Positions 1-7,451 of a stretch of 64,000 nucleotides of DNA are shown one piece after another (the stretch's first letter is position 1; each line of letters begins with the position of its first letter). The notes beneath the pieces are model-generated. The model worked only from the letters and a program-made list of their open reading frames with translations, ran no database searches and was not told the DNA's origin. Position numbers and translations under genes: made by a program. The DNA is taken from positions 400,001 to 464,000 of the forward strand of contig NZ_LKBA01000006.1 in the NCBI RefSeq assembly GCF_001307765.1. Direction: 5' to 3'. Origin of the DNA: Aliiroseovarius crassostreae (GTDB taxonomy: Bacteria; Pseudomonadota; Alphaproteobacteria; Rhodobacterales; Rhodobacteraceae).

Positions 1-4
1 GACA

Positions 5-15
5 GACTATGAGTC
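5..15. promoter_or_regulatory. C-box-like operator (left copy)
   Basis: The sequence GACT-ATG-AGTC matches the GACT-N3-AGTC box recognised by controller proteins of restriction-modification systems. The same box recurs 100 bp to the right, just before a C-protein-like gene. Its position at the window edge suggests it serves a gene, or a second promoter, lying outside to the left. Binding is inferred. Confidence 0.4.
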
Positions 16-104
16 AACCACGAGGGCGCATGTCCCCCTGCCTCTTCCTGCATTCTTGAATGTCGCCAGTGACTTCGGGCCTTCCGTCAGCCTAAGTCGA
101 ATAT

Positions 105-115
105 GACTTATAGTC
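105..115. promoter_or_regulatory. C-box-like operator / promoter of the XRE gene
   Basis: GACT-TAT-AGTC is a symmetric box 30-40 bp before the start of the small XRE gene. It overlaps a TATAGT hexamer at 109-114 that could be a -10 element. This layout is what is known for self-regulating C proteins of restriction-modification systems. No convincing -35 element is visible, which would fit activator dependence. Confidence 0.45.
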
Positions 116-144
116 TATGGTCGAAAGCGTGACCACCATGCGCG

Positions 145-363
145 ATGCCGCGCATGTCAATTCAATCGCGCGTTTCGAGAAATATCCAGAGGATCAGGAG
201 GGAGAAGGACCTTTCGCAAGAAGAGGTCGCCCATCGCGCGGACATTCACCAGACCTACCTGAGCGGCGTCGAAACCGGGAAGCGCAACCCGTCGATCTTG
301 GTGGTCGAGCGCATCGCCAAGGCCCTCGGCGTGGACGTGTCGAAAATCTTCAAGCCGAACTAG
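145..363 (+). CDS. small XRE-family regulator, C-protein-like
   Basis: This 72-residue protein consists almost only of an HTH_3 (lambda repressor-like) fold. The helix-turn-helix spans about residues 24-45 (LSQEEVAHRADIHQTYLSGV). The size, the sequence pattern and the motif ETGKRNPSILVVERIAKAL resemble controller (C) proteins that time restriction-modification gene expression. Start codons at 145 and 154 are both possible; neither has a strong ribosome site. GACT-N3-AGTC boxes upstream support an autoregulated C-like circuit. No restriction or methyltransferase gene is visible in this window, so the target genes may lie to the left or the regulator may be an orphan. Confidence 0.75.
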   Translation: MPRMSIQSRVSRNIQRIRREKDLSQEEVAHRADIHQTYLSGVETGKRNPSILVVERIAKALGVDVSKIFKPN

Positions 364-428
364 GGTTATCCCTGACACGCTCTGGCCTTGCGTCTTATCG
401 ATCTTCATCAGCATCTTAGGAGATCGAA

Positions 429-629
429 ATGACCGACATCGTGACACTCAAAGCCATCTGCGAAGAACTCAAAATTGACCCGCGCGAAGCCCGTGAGCGC
501 CTGCGTGCCGCCGCCAGCGACGCCAAGGCAAACCCCGAACTGGCGAAGGCTCGAAAACCGCGCACCGCTTGGCAGTGGGTGAAGGGGTCCGCCGCCGAGA
601 AGGAGGCTCGAAAAGCGCTCGCCATCTGA
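429..629 (+). CDS. small conserved-looking hypothetical protein
   Basis: A 66-residue, charged, probably all-helical protein beginning MTDIVTLKAICEELKIDPRE. An AGGAG-type ribosome site lies just upstream (tcttaggagatcgaaatg). The N-terminal half resembles a small HTH-like fold (ICEELKIDPREARERLRAA), and the C-terminal half is rich in Lys and Ala with a central WQWVKGS. It follows the XRE gene on the same strand after a gap of about 65 bp and may be co-transcribed. I recognise no assigned function; it could be a small nucleic-acid-binding accessory protein of the island. Confidence 0.6.
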   Translation: MTDIVTLKAICEELKIDPREARERLRAAASDAKANPELAKARKPRTAWQWVKGSAAEKEARKALAI

Positions 630-741
630 GACTTGTACTAATGAAATGCTGGGGTCGCTTGTTTGCGGCCCTTTGCATTGGCATGGGACCGAAGGCCATT
701 TCGACGTTTTCTATCGACCTGCTCTTTCGTCAGACCGGCTA

Positions 742-1638
742 TTAGGGGCGCGAAAAACGACTGAAGTAGTCGACTGCGTCCTCCTCTTGTTCCTCTTCAA
801 TATCCGCCAGTGGCGCGCGCGCACCCAACGTCAAGAGCGACAGGGAAAGATCGTACCGCTCTGAGATCATTGAGTGTTCTGTGACAGGCTCCCTCAGCCA
901 AGTCCCTCCATCGTGTCTAGTCGGTTCGATCAGCCCAACACTTCCGGCATTGCGCGCCACCGGCGACATCAAGGGGATTTCTCGCGGCGGCAATCCAGCA
1001 ACTTTGATAAACGCACCCGATTTGAACGCAGGTTCGCTGGACCTGGCCCAAAGAACGTAACCATCACGACTTACAACAAGGATGGCTCTTTTCTGGGTGT
1101 ATGAAAGCCACCGGAGCGTTGCTGCTGTCAACGAGACTTCGTAGCGCTCGGCACAAGCACCCAGCATGTCGAAATCAGCAGCGCGGTTCGCGGGAATCTG
1201 TGCTCGAAAATCATCCAGCGGCATTAGTAGACCGGCGGCGAAGCGGTTGGCCTCGGCTTCGACACGATTATATTCGCTATCCCATCTCACCATGTCCTCG
1301 GGACGGCATTGAAAGCCGTTTGGGTATTTCTTTCGGTGAAGCAAGTAGTGGCCGAACTCGTGCGCAATTGTGAAATTCACCCGCCCTTTTAAGCGGAGAG
1401 AATCGGAGTAGCCGATCCCCCACTCACCAGATCCATCCGGTTTTGGAATAAGTGCGCCCTCAAAACCGTCAAATCCCCGCGGGCGCACGCGTGTAATGGG
1501 ATCGTCTGGAAATACCTGTTGACTGTACTTTTGAGCCAAACTCGCCACGTCTACTGGAAAGCGAGCGGCCCCAAAGGCTGTAGTCAACAGGATTGAAAGG
1601 TCATTCGCCCACCGCTCCGGGCCTTTGTCTTGCTTCAT
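742..1638 (-). CDS. capP: ImmA/IrrE-type zinc metallopeptidase, CapP-like
   Basis: A 298-residue protein with the zinc-peptidase signature HEFGH (His93, Glu94, His97) followed by RVEAEANRFAAGLLMP, whose glutamates (Glu127/129) supply the third ligand in ImmA/IrrE proteases. The C-terminal half is a sensor-like domain of unclear fold. It overlaps the upstream HTH gene by ATGA, so the two are translationally coupled. Known CBASS regulators pair the repressor CapH with the peptidase CapP, which cleaves CapH when stimulated by DNA damage or single-stranded DNA. Gene order, domain types and the divergent CD-NTase operon fit that pair. The activating signal here is inferred. Confidence 0.85.
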   Translation of the reverse strand: MKQDKGPERWANDLSILLTTAFGAARFPVDVASLAQKYSQQVFPDDPITRVRPRGFDGFEGALIPKPDGSGEWGIGYSDSLRLKGRVNFTIAHEFGHYLLHRKKYPNGFQCRPEDMVRWDSEYNRVEAEANRFAAGLLMPLDDFRAQIPANRAADFDMLGACAERYEVSLTAATLRWLSYTQKRAILVVSRDGYVLWARSSEPAFKSGAFIKVAGLPPREIPLMSPVARNAGSVGLIEPTRHDGGTWLREPVTEHSMISERYDLSLSLLTLGARAPLADIEEEQEEDAVDYFSRFSRP

Positions 1639-1958
1639 TCGTCATCCCAGAGGTCAAGCATCTTGCGCATCGTATCACGTTTGTCCGGGTCCAATCCGAC
1701 GAATTTCCGAAAGAAAACCTTGTCCTCAGGAGATAAGTCGTCTGCGGTATTAATTGGCGTGCCGATAAGAACATCGACCGTCGTGTCCAAGGCAGCCGCA
1801 ATCGCAGCCAATTTGTCCGCAGACGGCCTCGGGGGATTCTTGTTTTCGAGTTCCCAAATGTAACCTTTGCTGCATCCCGCCTTGGCCGCGAGTTGGTCGA
1901 GAGTGAGGCCGCTTCCTTTTCGGCGATCCCGAATCCGCTGGCCCATTGGTGTGGTCAT
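1635..1958 (-). CDS. capH: XRE-family repressor, CapH-like
   Basis: A 107-residue protein with an N-terminal HTH (about residues 18-60, including LDQLAAKAGCSKGYIWELE) and a short acidic C-terminal tail (DLSPEDKVFFRKFVGLDP...). GGAGGG five bases before the ATG at 1958 supports this start. It is the first gene of a two-gene operon with the metallopeptidase and is divergent from the CBASS operon. The likely role is repression of both operons from the shared intergenic region, relieved by cleavage by its partner. The tail after the HTH is where CapH-type proteins carry the cleavage site and dimerisation part; I cannot locate a scissile bond from sequence. Confidence 0.85.
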   Translation of the reverse strand: MTTPMGQRIRDRRKGSGLTLDQLAAKAGCSKGYIWELENKNPPRPSADKLAAIAAALDTTVDVLIGTPINTADDLSPEDKVFFRKFVGLDPDKRDTMRKMLDLWDDE

Positions 1959-1978
1959 GTCCGCCCTCCGTGTGCTTT

Positions 1979-2056
1979 GTTCAGAGTAGACATATTTTTC
2001 CTCCTTGACAAACGTGACGGCAGGTCACACCTTTGTGTTCAGAGTAGCGGTATTTT
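1979..2056. promoter_or_regulatory. divergent operator region of capHP and CBASS operons
   Basis: The element GTTCAGAGTAG-N3-TATTTT occurs twice as a direct repeat, at 1979-1998 and 2037-2056. Between the copies lies an inverted repeat GTGAC-GGCAG-GTCAC (2014-2028), and CGTGACACG sits at 2058-2066. This dense set of sites between a repressor gene and its presumed target operon is a good candidate for CapH operators or paired promoters. Binding is inferred. Confidence 0.6.
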
Positions 2057-2153
2057 GCGTGACACGTTTCTTGGCTATCATCAACATATCGGGCAGTGAC
2101 GATAGGCCAACCCTACACATAGGGGCGGCCAAGCGACCTAGAAAGGGTCCACG

Positions 2154-3401
2154 ATGAACAAGCACTTGGGGACCCCGGCCGCACCGTGGGACAGTGTTTC
2201 GGAACAGATGTTGGCGGCCGTGGCCATCAAGATCGAACTACCACCGAGCATGCACGCACTTCTGGCAGAGCGGAAAGCGGCTATCGAGAAGCACCTTGAA
2301 CGCGATGGAAGCCCTTTGAAAGGGAAGATCCGTCTCTTCTACCAGCAAGGCTCGGCAGCCATCGGCGCAACCATTCGAGCCAAATTTCGCTTCGAAGGTT
2401 TCGACATTGACATCATTGTCGAACTGAATACACCGGGCTTGACGCCTTGGGAGGCCCTTGAGTTGCTCTACGAGGCCATGCGGGGGGAGCGTGGCTCGCG
2501 TTACTACGACATGACTGAGCGCCAGACTCGGTGTGTGACGATCCACTATGCTGACGGGATGCACCTTGACCTGTCTCCTGCTGAATTGATCAGCGAAATC
2601 GACCCGCGCCGTAGCTACATCTTCCATTCCAAACCTGAAGATCAGCGCAACAAAGACCACAGGGTGTTGACCAACAGTTTCGGGTTTGTCGAGGAGTACA
2701 ATTCGACCTGCCCGGTCGATCTGTCGTTTCAGCAGGAGTACGCTCGGCGGGCACTCCAAGCCGATCAAGGCCTGGTCGTCATGCAGAAGGATGCAGACTC
2801 TTTGCCTGTACCAGCCCACTCGACTGTCGTGGGAGGGAAATCAGCGGTCACCGTGGCACTTCAACTTCTCAAAAGGAACCGCAACATCCGATGGGCAACC
2901 CGGGACGGGCGCATGCCCGCCTCTGTGATGCTGAGTTGTCTGACGTTGGAGGTCGCAGAATCAGGGCGGACCATTGGTCAGAACCTCAAGATCATCGCGC
3001 AGCACATCCTCGACCGCCTGCTGTGGGCGAAAAGCGTAGGTGAACTGATCCATGTGGAGAACCCGCGATGCCCCGGCGATGTGTTCACTGATCGCTGGCC
3101 CGAAAACCACTCCGCACAAGACAAGATGATCGCGGACATGAAGCTGTTCTTGGAACAACTCAGCGTGCTTCTCGATGATCGACGGACTTTGCGTGAACGT
3201 CGCGACACCTTGAAAGCCATGTTCGGCGAAGACATTGGCCAGCAAGTCGTGGACGACATGGAACGCGAGATTGGTGAGGCTATTCGCACTGGTCGTCATG
3301 GCTTCGGCGCGCTCGGCGGCCTTGCTATGAGCCCAACCATCGCACGGGCCAAACCAGCGGTGAAGCCTTCGACATTCTATGGCACGCGGTTTTGGAAATG
3401 A
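2154..3401 (+). CDS. CD-NTase (cGAS/DncV-like nucleotidyltransferase) of a CBASS system
   Basis: A 415-residue nucleotidyltransferase. The active-site motif is GS at residues 66-67, then FDIDI with Asp84 and Asp86, and a third acidic residue in LDLSP (Asp139). This is the GS...D-x-D...D arrangement of CD-NTases, which make cyclic di- or trinucleotide second messengers on phage infection. GAAAGGG lies a few bases before the ATG. Its stop overlaps the E2 gene by ATGA, and a patatin effector follows, defining a CBASS operon. The C-terminus ends in ...TRFWK rather than glycine, which matters if the neighbouring E2 acts on this end. The nucleotide product and clade cannot be told from sequence alone. 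Confidence 0.9.
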   Translation: MNKHLGTPAAPWDSVSEQMLAAVAIKIELPPSMHALLAERKAAIEKHLERDGSPLKGKIRLFYQQGSAAIGATIRAKFRFEGFDIDIIVELNTPGLTPWEALELLYEAMRGERGSRYYDMTERQTRCVTIHYADGMHLDLSPAELISEIDPRRSYIFHSKPEDQRNKDHRVLTNSFGFVEEYNSTCPVDLSFQQEYARRALQADQGLVVMQKDADSLPVPAHSTVVGGKSAVTVALQLLKRNRNIRWATRDGRMPASVMLSCLTLEVAESGRTIGQNLKIIAQHILDRLLWAKSVGELIHVENPRCPGDVFTDRWPENHSAQDKMIADMKLFLEQLSVLLDDRRTLRERRDTLKAMFGEDIGQQVVDDMEREIGEAIRTGRHGFGALGGLAMSPTIARAKPAVKPSTFYGTRFWK

Positions 3402-3877
3402 TGAAATCCCTTCTGGCACAAGTGGACGCAATGCAGCGCGATTGGCCGCAGTTCCAACCCACGAAGGGGTTCGGGCCGCAGTCCGTTGTCTGGTTTGGCG
3501 ATATTAAGGGCATAGATCGAAAATTTCAGATCAGCATCGAGTACGGCCTGCCGCTGACCGGGCGAACTGAACTATACCGGCGCATGCCCGTGGTTCGCGT
3601 CCTGAGGCCCTCGCTAGTCCCAAATTGGGACGCCGAAGAGGAGTCGCCACTCCCTCACGTTTACTTCGAGCTTCCAGACATCAGGTTGTCTCCGCTTTGT
3701 TTGTTCGACCCTAAGGCTCGTGAATGGGACCCATCCATGCTCATCAGCCGAACGACCGTTGGCTGGACTGTGCGCTGGCTCGCCGCTTACGAGTTCTGGG
3801 AAATGACCGGGCGTTGGATCGGCGGCGGGCGACACGAGGAAATTGGGACAGAAAAGGGCGACAGCCATGCCGCGTGA
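3398..3877 (+). CDS. stand-alone E2-like protein of type II-short CBASS
   Basis: A 159-residue protein with the hallmarks of the CBASS E2 (ubiquitin-conjugating-like) domain. It has PHVYF (His87), then LSPLCLFDPKAREW with candidate catalytic Cys101, then TVGWTVRWLAAYEFWEMTGRWIGGG. No E1 (ThiF-like) or JAB peptidase gene is adjacent, so this is the E2-only type II variant rather than the full Cap2/Cap3 form. E2 proteins in CBASS attach to the C-terminus of the CD-NTase and prime its activity. The start at 3398 gives a 4-bp ATGA overlap; an upstream TTG (3392) is less likely. The assignment rests on motif recognition. Confidence 0.8.
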   Translation: MMKSLLAQVDAMQRDWPQFQPTKGFGPQSVVWFGDIKGIDRKFQISIEYGLPLTGRTELYRRMPVVRVLRPSLVPNWDAEEESPLPHVYFELPDIRLSPLCLFDPKAREWDPSMLISRTTVGWTVRWLAAYEFWEMTGRWIGGGRHEEIGTEKGDSHAA

Positions 3878-4940
3878 CAGCGAATATGACCACACCGTTC
3901 CTCGACGCTCTGACGGAACGAGACAAACTCTCAGACCGGTTCAGCCGTGGCCTGCGGAGAAGCCGTTCAAGATACTTTCCATCGATGGCGGCGGCATCTT
4001 GGGCATTCTTCCATGCATGGTGTTGGCTGAAGTCGAGAAACGGTTCCTTGGAGGTGAGCCAATCGGGCAGCACTTCGACATGATCGTGGGCACATCGACC
4101 GGGGGCATTATCGCGTTGGGCCTTGGACAAGGGAAATCTGCACAAGAAATCTCCAAACTCTACATTGAGCGTGGCCGGTTCATTTTTCCTGGAAATCGCC
4201 TTACGCGGTGGTTTCGCGGTTTGGCGGGCTGGGCATTCACCCCATACAACCGGGCCAACCTCGAAAACGAGCTGCGTCGAGAGTTTGCTGATGGTCTCTT
4301 CGGCTCTTCATCTGTCGCAACCTGCATACCGTCCTTCGATGGCAGATATGGTGAGCCATATGTTTTCAAGACGCCTCACCACCCCGACTACAAGAAAGAC
4401 CAGTATGAACGACTTGTGGATGTCGGGCTTTCCACTGCGGCGGCGCCAACGTTCTTTGCTGCGGTGAAAAGAAACGGATATGTGTTCGCAGATGGTGGCA
4501 TTTGGGCGAACAATCCCGCCATGATCGGTGTTGTGGACGCACTGACCTGCTATGACATTGATCGCACCCAGATCCGGCTACTGAGCCTCGGATGCGGTCA
4601 AGAAAGCTATCGGATGCGCTGGTGGCACCGCATCGGGGGGAAATTCATCTGGGCCAGCGCGTTTGTTGCCTCTGCTATGAGGGCACAATCGCACAACGCG
4701 TTGGGTCAAGCCGGATTGTTGATTGGTCGCCCCCATTTGCTGCGGCTAGATGCCCCTGAGGTCGCCAATAGGATTGGAATGGACAATGTCGACAGGGCTT
4801 TGGCGGAAATGCCCCCCGTCGCAAGATCGCTTGTGGAAGCATCGGGCCAAAGGATTTCCCAGATATTTCTCCAAGATGAGCACCCGGAACCATCGCGGGC
4901 TCAACACACCGAGCCAAGCGACAGTGCGATTTCAGTCTAA
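3867..4940 (+). CDS. capV: patatin-like phospholipase, CBASS effector CapV
   Basis: A 357-residue patatin domain. It shows the oxyanion loop DGGGILG (residues 40-46), the nucleophile elbow GTSTG with Ser77, and the catalytic DGG with Asp209. CapV-type effectors are switched on by the cyclic nucleotide made by the CD-NTase and degrade membrane phospholipids, killing the infected cell. I chose the ATG at 3867, which overlaps the E2 gene by 11 bp; a TTG at 3843 would add eight residues. It is the last gene of the operon. The glycine-rich loop reads GGGILG instead of the common GGGxRG, a conservative variation. Confidence 0.9.
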   Translation: MPRDSEYDHTVPRRSDGTRQTLRPVQPWPAEKPFKILSIDGGGILGILPCMVLAEVEKRFLGGEPIGQHFDMIVGTSTGGIIALGLGQGKSAQEISKLYIERGRFIFPGNRLTRWFRGLAGWAFTPYNRANLENELRREFADGLFGSSSVATCIPSFDGRYGEPYVFKTPHHPDYKKDQYERLVDVGLSTAAAPTFFAAVKRNGYVFADGGIWANNPAMIGVVDALTCYDIDRTQIRLLSLGCGQESYRMRWWHRIGGKFIWASAFVASAMRAQSHNALGQAGLLIGRPHLLRLDAPEVANRIGMDNVDRALAEMPPVARSLVEASGQRISQIFLQDEHPEPSRAQHTEPSDSAISV

Positions 4941-5122
4941 GCAGGGCATTATGAAATTCGGCAGGGGCCTTCCCGCCAGATACGAAGGCTTCTTAGCGTC
5001 GCAAGCGTTGCGCAGACATCCTGTCTCTGCTCGATATGCTACCCAAATGATACCCACGGGAAGCAAGGGCTAGTTTCGCGCAAAGACGACAGCGTCTAGT
5101 CTCTTGTTTTTATTTATTAAAA

Positions 5123-5197
5123 TGGTGCCCGGGGGCGGAATCGAACCACCGACACGAGGATTTTCAATCCACTGCTCTACCCCTGAGCTACCCGGGC
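5123..5197 (-). tRNA. tRNA-Phe (GAA)
   Basis: A 75-nt cloverleaf on the minus strand with encoded CCA. The acceptor arms are GCCCGGG/CCCGGGC, the D arm GCTC/GAGC, the anticodon loop TTGAAAA (GAA), and the T arm GGTGG-TTCGATT-CCGCC. The anticodon stem (GTGGA/TCCTC) has one U-U mismatch at pair 28-42. The gene lies about 180 bp beyond the last defence gene, so it could be the attachment site of the island, but no integrase or repeated tRNA end is visible in the window. Confidence 0.95.
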
Positions 5198-5310
5198 ACG
5201 GGAGAAGCGATTTACGTCTGACACGTTACTGTGCGCTGGACGTTGCATCGTTCGGGTAGCGGGGTTCTAGTCTTGGGCGACGGGGGTGTCCAGAGGAAAA
5301 ATCGACTTTT

Positions 5311-5505
5311 TCACTGCGGGCGCAAAGTTTTTTCCGAAAGCGCCTTTGCGATCTCCTCCATCGCTTCATCCGCATCCTCCGGTGCGTCAGCCGGAACGGC
5401 GTAGGAGCCGTTCAGCCAACGTCCCAGGTCCACATCTGCACAACGCCGCGAACAGAACGGGCGGTATTTCGGATCGGTATCCTTGGCGCAGATCGGGCAG
5501 CTCAT
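5311..5505 (-). CDS. yacG: YacG family zinc-finger protein (DNA gyrase inhibitor)
   Basis: A 64-residue protein with the YacG zinc site: CPIC at residues 3-6 and CSRRC at 18-22, that is C-x2-C...C-x3-C, followed by [16 protein letters not shown]. The E. coli protein binds GyrB and inhibits gyrase. The length is typical. Its start overlaps the end of the RNase E/G-like gene by 4 bp, and yacG closes the infA-maf-RNase-yacG minus-strand operon, a common order in Rhodobacterales. Confidence 0.9.
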   Translation of the reverse strand: MSCPICAKDTDPKYRPFCSRRCADVDLGRWLNGSYAVPADAPEDADEAMEEIAKALSEKTLRPQ

Positions 5506-6536
5506 GACAGGCTTTCCTTAAGCGCGATACGCTCTCTTTTACGCTGCAATTCGAAATTGCCCAGCACGGTCCACCCCGCCAGAGAGGTCTCAACCCCATC
5601 CGCCCTGAAGGCGTTGCGCAAAGCCGTTTCGATCTGGCGGCGTTCTTTCTTGGGGCTGGGGGCAAAATCGACAACAATCTGCCCGCCGAGCCCCCGCACC
5701 CGCAACGCACGCGGCAAAACCTTTGCCAGGGCGATATTGGCCTTAAGACCCGCCGCAGGGCTGGCATCCGGGCCGGTATTCACATCCACCGCAACCAATG
5801 CCCGCGTGGCTTCAACAAAGGCATACGCCCCGCCCGGAAGACGCACCAGCGCCCCGAGGGCCTCATCAATCAGATCCTCGACACCATGACGTTCAAACGC
5901 CCCCTCGGCATCATCAAGCTGGTCGGGCAGGTCCCATTCACGCCAGGCAAGCGCATGGGCATCGGCCCCTTCCACCAAAAGCTCCGGACTGCTCCCCTCA
6001 GCATCGGCCAAGACCGCGCGGGACAGATCCAGCATCGCCACGATATCATCCGCCACATCCGCATCGGATCCGCTGACCGAGACCGACCGCAGAATCAGCC
6101 CCTCCTCGGCCTCCCCCATCACGTCATGGGCAATTTCCAACAGGCGCTCGCGTTCCTCTTCATCCCGAATGGCGCGGCTGACATTCAGACCGGGCGCGCC
6201 GGGGGTGACAATGGCGTAGCGGCTTTTAAAGAGCACTTTTTGCGTGACCGGCACCGCCTTGCCAGCCTCGGCAAATCCGATCACCTGCACCAGGATCGCC
6301 TGACCGGGCGAAAGCCCTTTGCCCTGACGCAGAAACGCCGTTTCCCCATCCGGCAGACGCAGCATCATGCCCCCCTGCCCCTTCAACGGACGATCACAGA
6401 TCGCCCGGTAAATGGCACCGGGCAGAGCGTATTGCTCAGGCGGTTCGATCAGAAGGTCATCCAGTTGCCCATCGACAATGCGCGCAGCCGCGAGGCGGCC
6501 CCGATAGGTATCAAGCGCGACAATGCTGCCCTTCAT
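5502..6536 (-). CDS. ribonuclease E/G family protein, short form
   Basis: A 344-residue protein with the catalytic core pattern of RNase E/G: an S1-like N-terminal part, then [17 protein letters not shown], carrying the metal-binding aspartate of the DNase I-like subdomain, and [10 protein letters not shown] with the second aspartate. It is clearly shorter than full RNase E (about 900 residues) or RNase G (about 490), lacking the large C-terminal scaffold and probably the Zn-link region. It may take part in RNA processing. The operon order with maf and yacG is conserved in this group, suggesting it is a real family member and not a truncation. Confidence 0.85.
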   Translation of the reverse strand: MKGSIVALDTYRGRLAAARIVDGQLDDLLIEPPEQYALPGAIYRAICDRPLKGQGGMMLRLPDGETAFLRQGKGLSPGQAILVQVIGFAEAGKAVPVTQKVLFKSRYAIVTPGAPGLNVSRAIRDEEERERLLEIAHDVMGEAEEGLILRSVSVSGSDADVADDIVAMLDLSRAVLADAEGSSPELLVEGADAHALAWREWDLPDQLDDAEGAFERHGVEDLIDEALGALVRLPGGAYAFVEATRALVAVDVNTGPDASPAAGLKANIALAKVLPRALRVRGLGGQIVVDFAPSPKKERRQIETALRNAFRADGVETSLAGWTVLGNFELQRKRERIALKESLS

Positions 6537-6548
6537 GATCTTCGCTCC

Positions 6549-7130
6549 TTATATATCGTAAAGCGGAAAGCCGGCGGCGATCAGCAGGTTGGCGGTCTCA
6601 TGCACCGGCAATCCCACCACCGAGGTATAGCTCCCCTCGATCCAGCTGACAAAAGCGCCCGCCGGACCCTGAATGGCATATCCACCCGCCTTGCCCTGCC
6701 AGTCACCCGAGGCCAGATAGGCTGCAAGTTCCTGATCTGACAGGCGTTTCATCTTGACCGCGGTCACGACATCCCGCGCCCAGCGGCCTGTCGCAGTCCG
6801 GACCACAACCGAGGTGATCACCTTATGACGCCGCCCCTCTAGCGCGCGCAGGAACGCGGCGGCCTCGGCCTCATTACGGGGTTTTCCCATGATCCGACGC
6901 CCAAGCGCGACGGTGGTATCGGCGCACAGCACCACCTCATCGGTGGCCACGTCCATCGCATCGGCCTTGGCACCGGCAATGCGGCGGCAATAATTCAACG
7001 GAAGCTCGCCCTTCAGCGGGGTTTCATCCACATCCGGTGGGCGCACCGCATCAGCACGAAAGCCGAGCTGACCCAACAGCTCGGCCCTTCGGGGGCTTCC
7101 AGACCCGAGAATCAACTTGGGACGCGTCAT
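6549..7130 (-). CDS. maf: Maf family nucleotide pyrophosphatase
   Basis: A 193-residue protein with the Maf signature [11 protein letters not shown] at the N-terminus (residues 9-19), DETP (35-38), [16 protein letters not shown] and [11 protein letters not shown]. Maf proteins hydrolyse noncanonical or canonical NTPs to monophosphates and have been linked to septum control. The full-length protein lies between infA and the RNase gene with short gaps (about 12-16 bp), consistent with one transcript. Confidence 0.92.
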   Translation of the reverse strand: MTRPKLILGSGSPRRAELLGQLGFRADAVRPPDVDETPLKGELPLNYCRRIAGAKADAMDVATDEVVLCADTTVALGRRIMGKPRNEAEAAAFLRALEGRRHKVITSVVVRTATGRWARDVVTAVKMKRLSDQELAAYLASGDWQGKAGGYAIQGPAGAFVSWIEGSYTSVVGLPVHETANLLIAAGFPLYDI

Positions 7131-7146
7131 GCGCCTGTGATCCCGA

Positions 7147-7365
7147 TTACTTGAAGCGATAATTGATCCGACCTTTGGTCAGATCATAGGGGGTCATTTC
7201 GACCTGCACCTTGTCGCCAGCCAGAACGCGGATGCGGTTTTTCCGCATCTTGCCTGCCGTATGCGCGATGATCGTATGGCCGTTTTCCAGCTCGACCAGA
7301 AATGTCGCGTTCGGCAGGAGTTCCTTCACGACACCGGGGAATTCGAGCAGTTCTTCCTTGGCCAT
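7147..7365 (-). CDS. infA: translation initiation factor IF-1
   Basis: A 72-residue S1/OB-fold protein beginning [19 protein letters not shown] and ending RINYRFK, as in nearly all bacterial IF-1. I chose the ATG at 7365, preceded by CAGGAGTGAAC; a GTG two codons upstream is in frame but places the ribosome site too close. It heads the infA-maf-RNase-yacG operon. Confidence 0.97.
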   Translation of the reverse strand: MAKEELLEFPGVVKELLPNATFLVELENGHTIIAHTAGKMRKNRIRVLAGDKVQVEMTPYDLTKGRINYRFK

Positions 7366-7451
7366 GTTCACTCCTGTAAAAACACCCGTCCATCACGGGC
7401 GCCCTCTAAATGGTCCCAAACGGGAGGGTTTTCAAGGGAAATTCGGCCGTT

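Noticed and set aside
1-144. Duplicate of the tRNA-Phe 3' end as the left border of the defence island
   Set aside because: No match to the tRNA-Phe T arm or acceptor was seen in this stretch. The border, if any, lies outside the window.
5123-5197. U-U mismatch in the tRNA-Phe anticodon stem as a sign of a decayed tRNA
   Set aside because: All other stems, the GAA anticodon and CCA are intact. A single mismatch at pair 28-42 is tolerable, so I call it functional.
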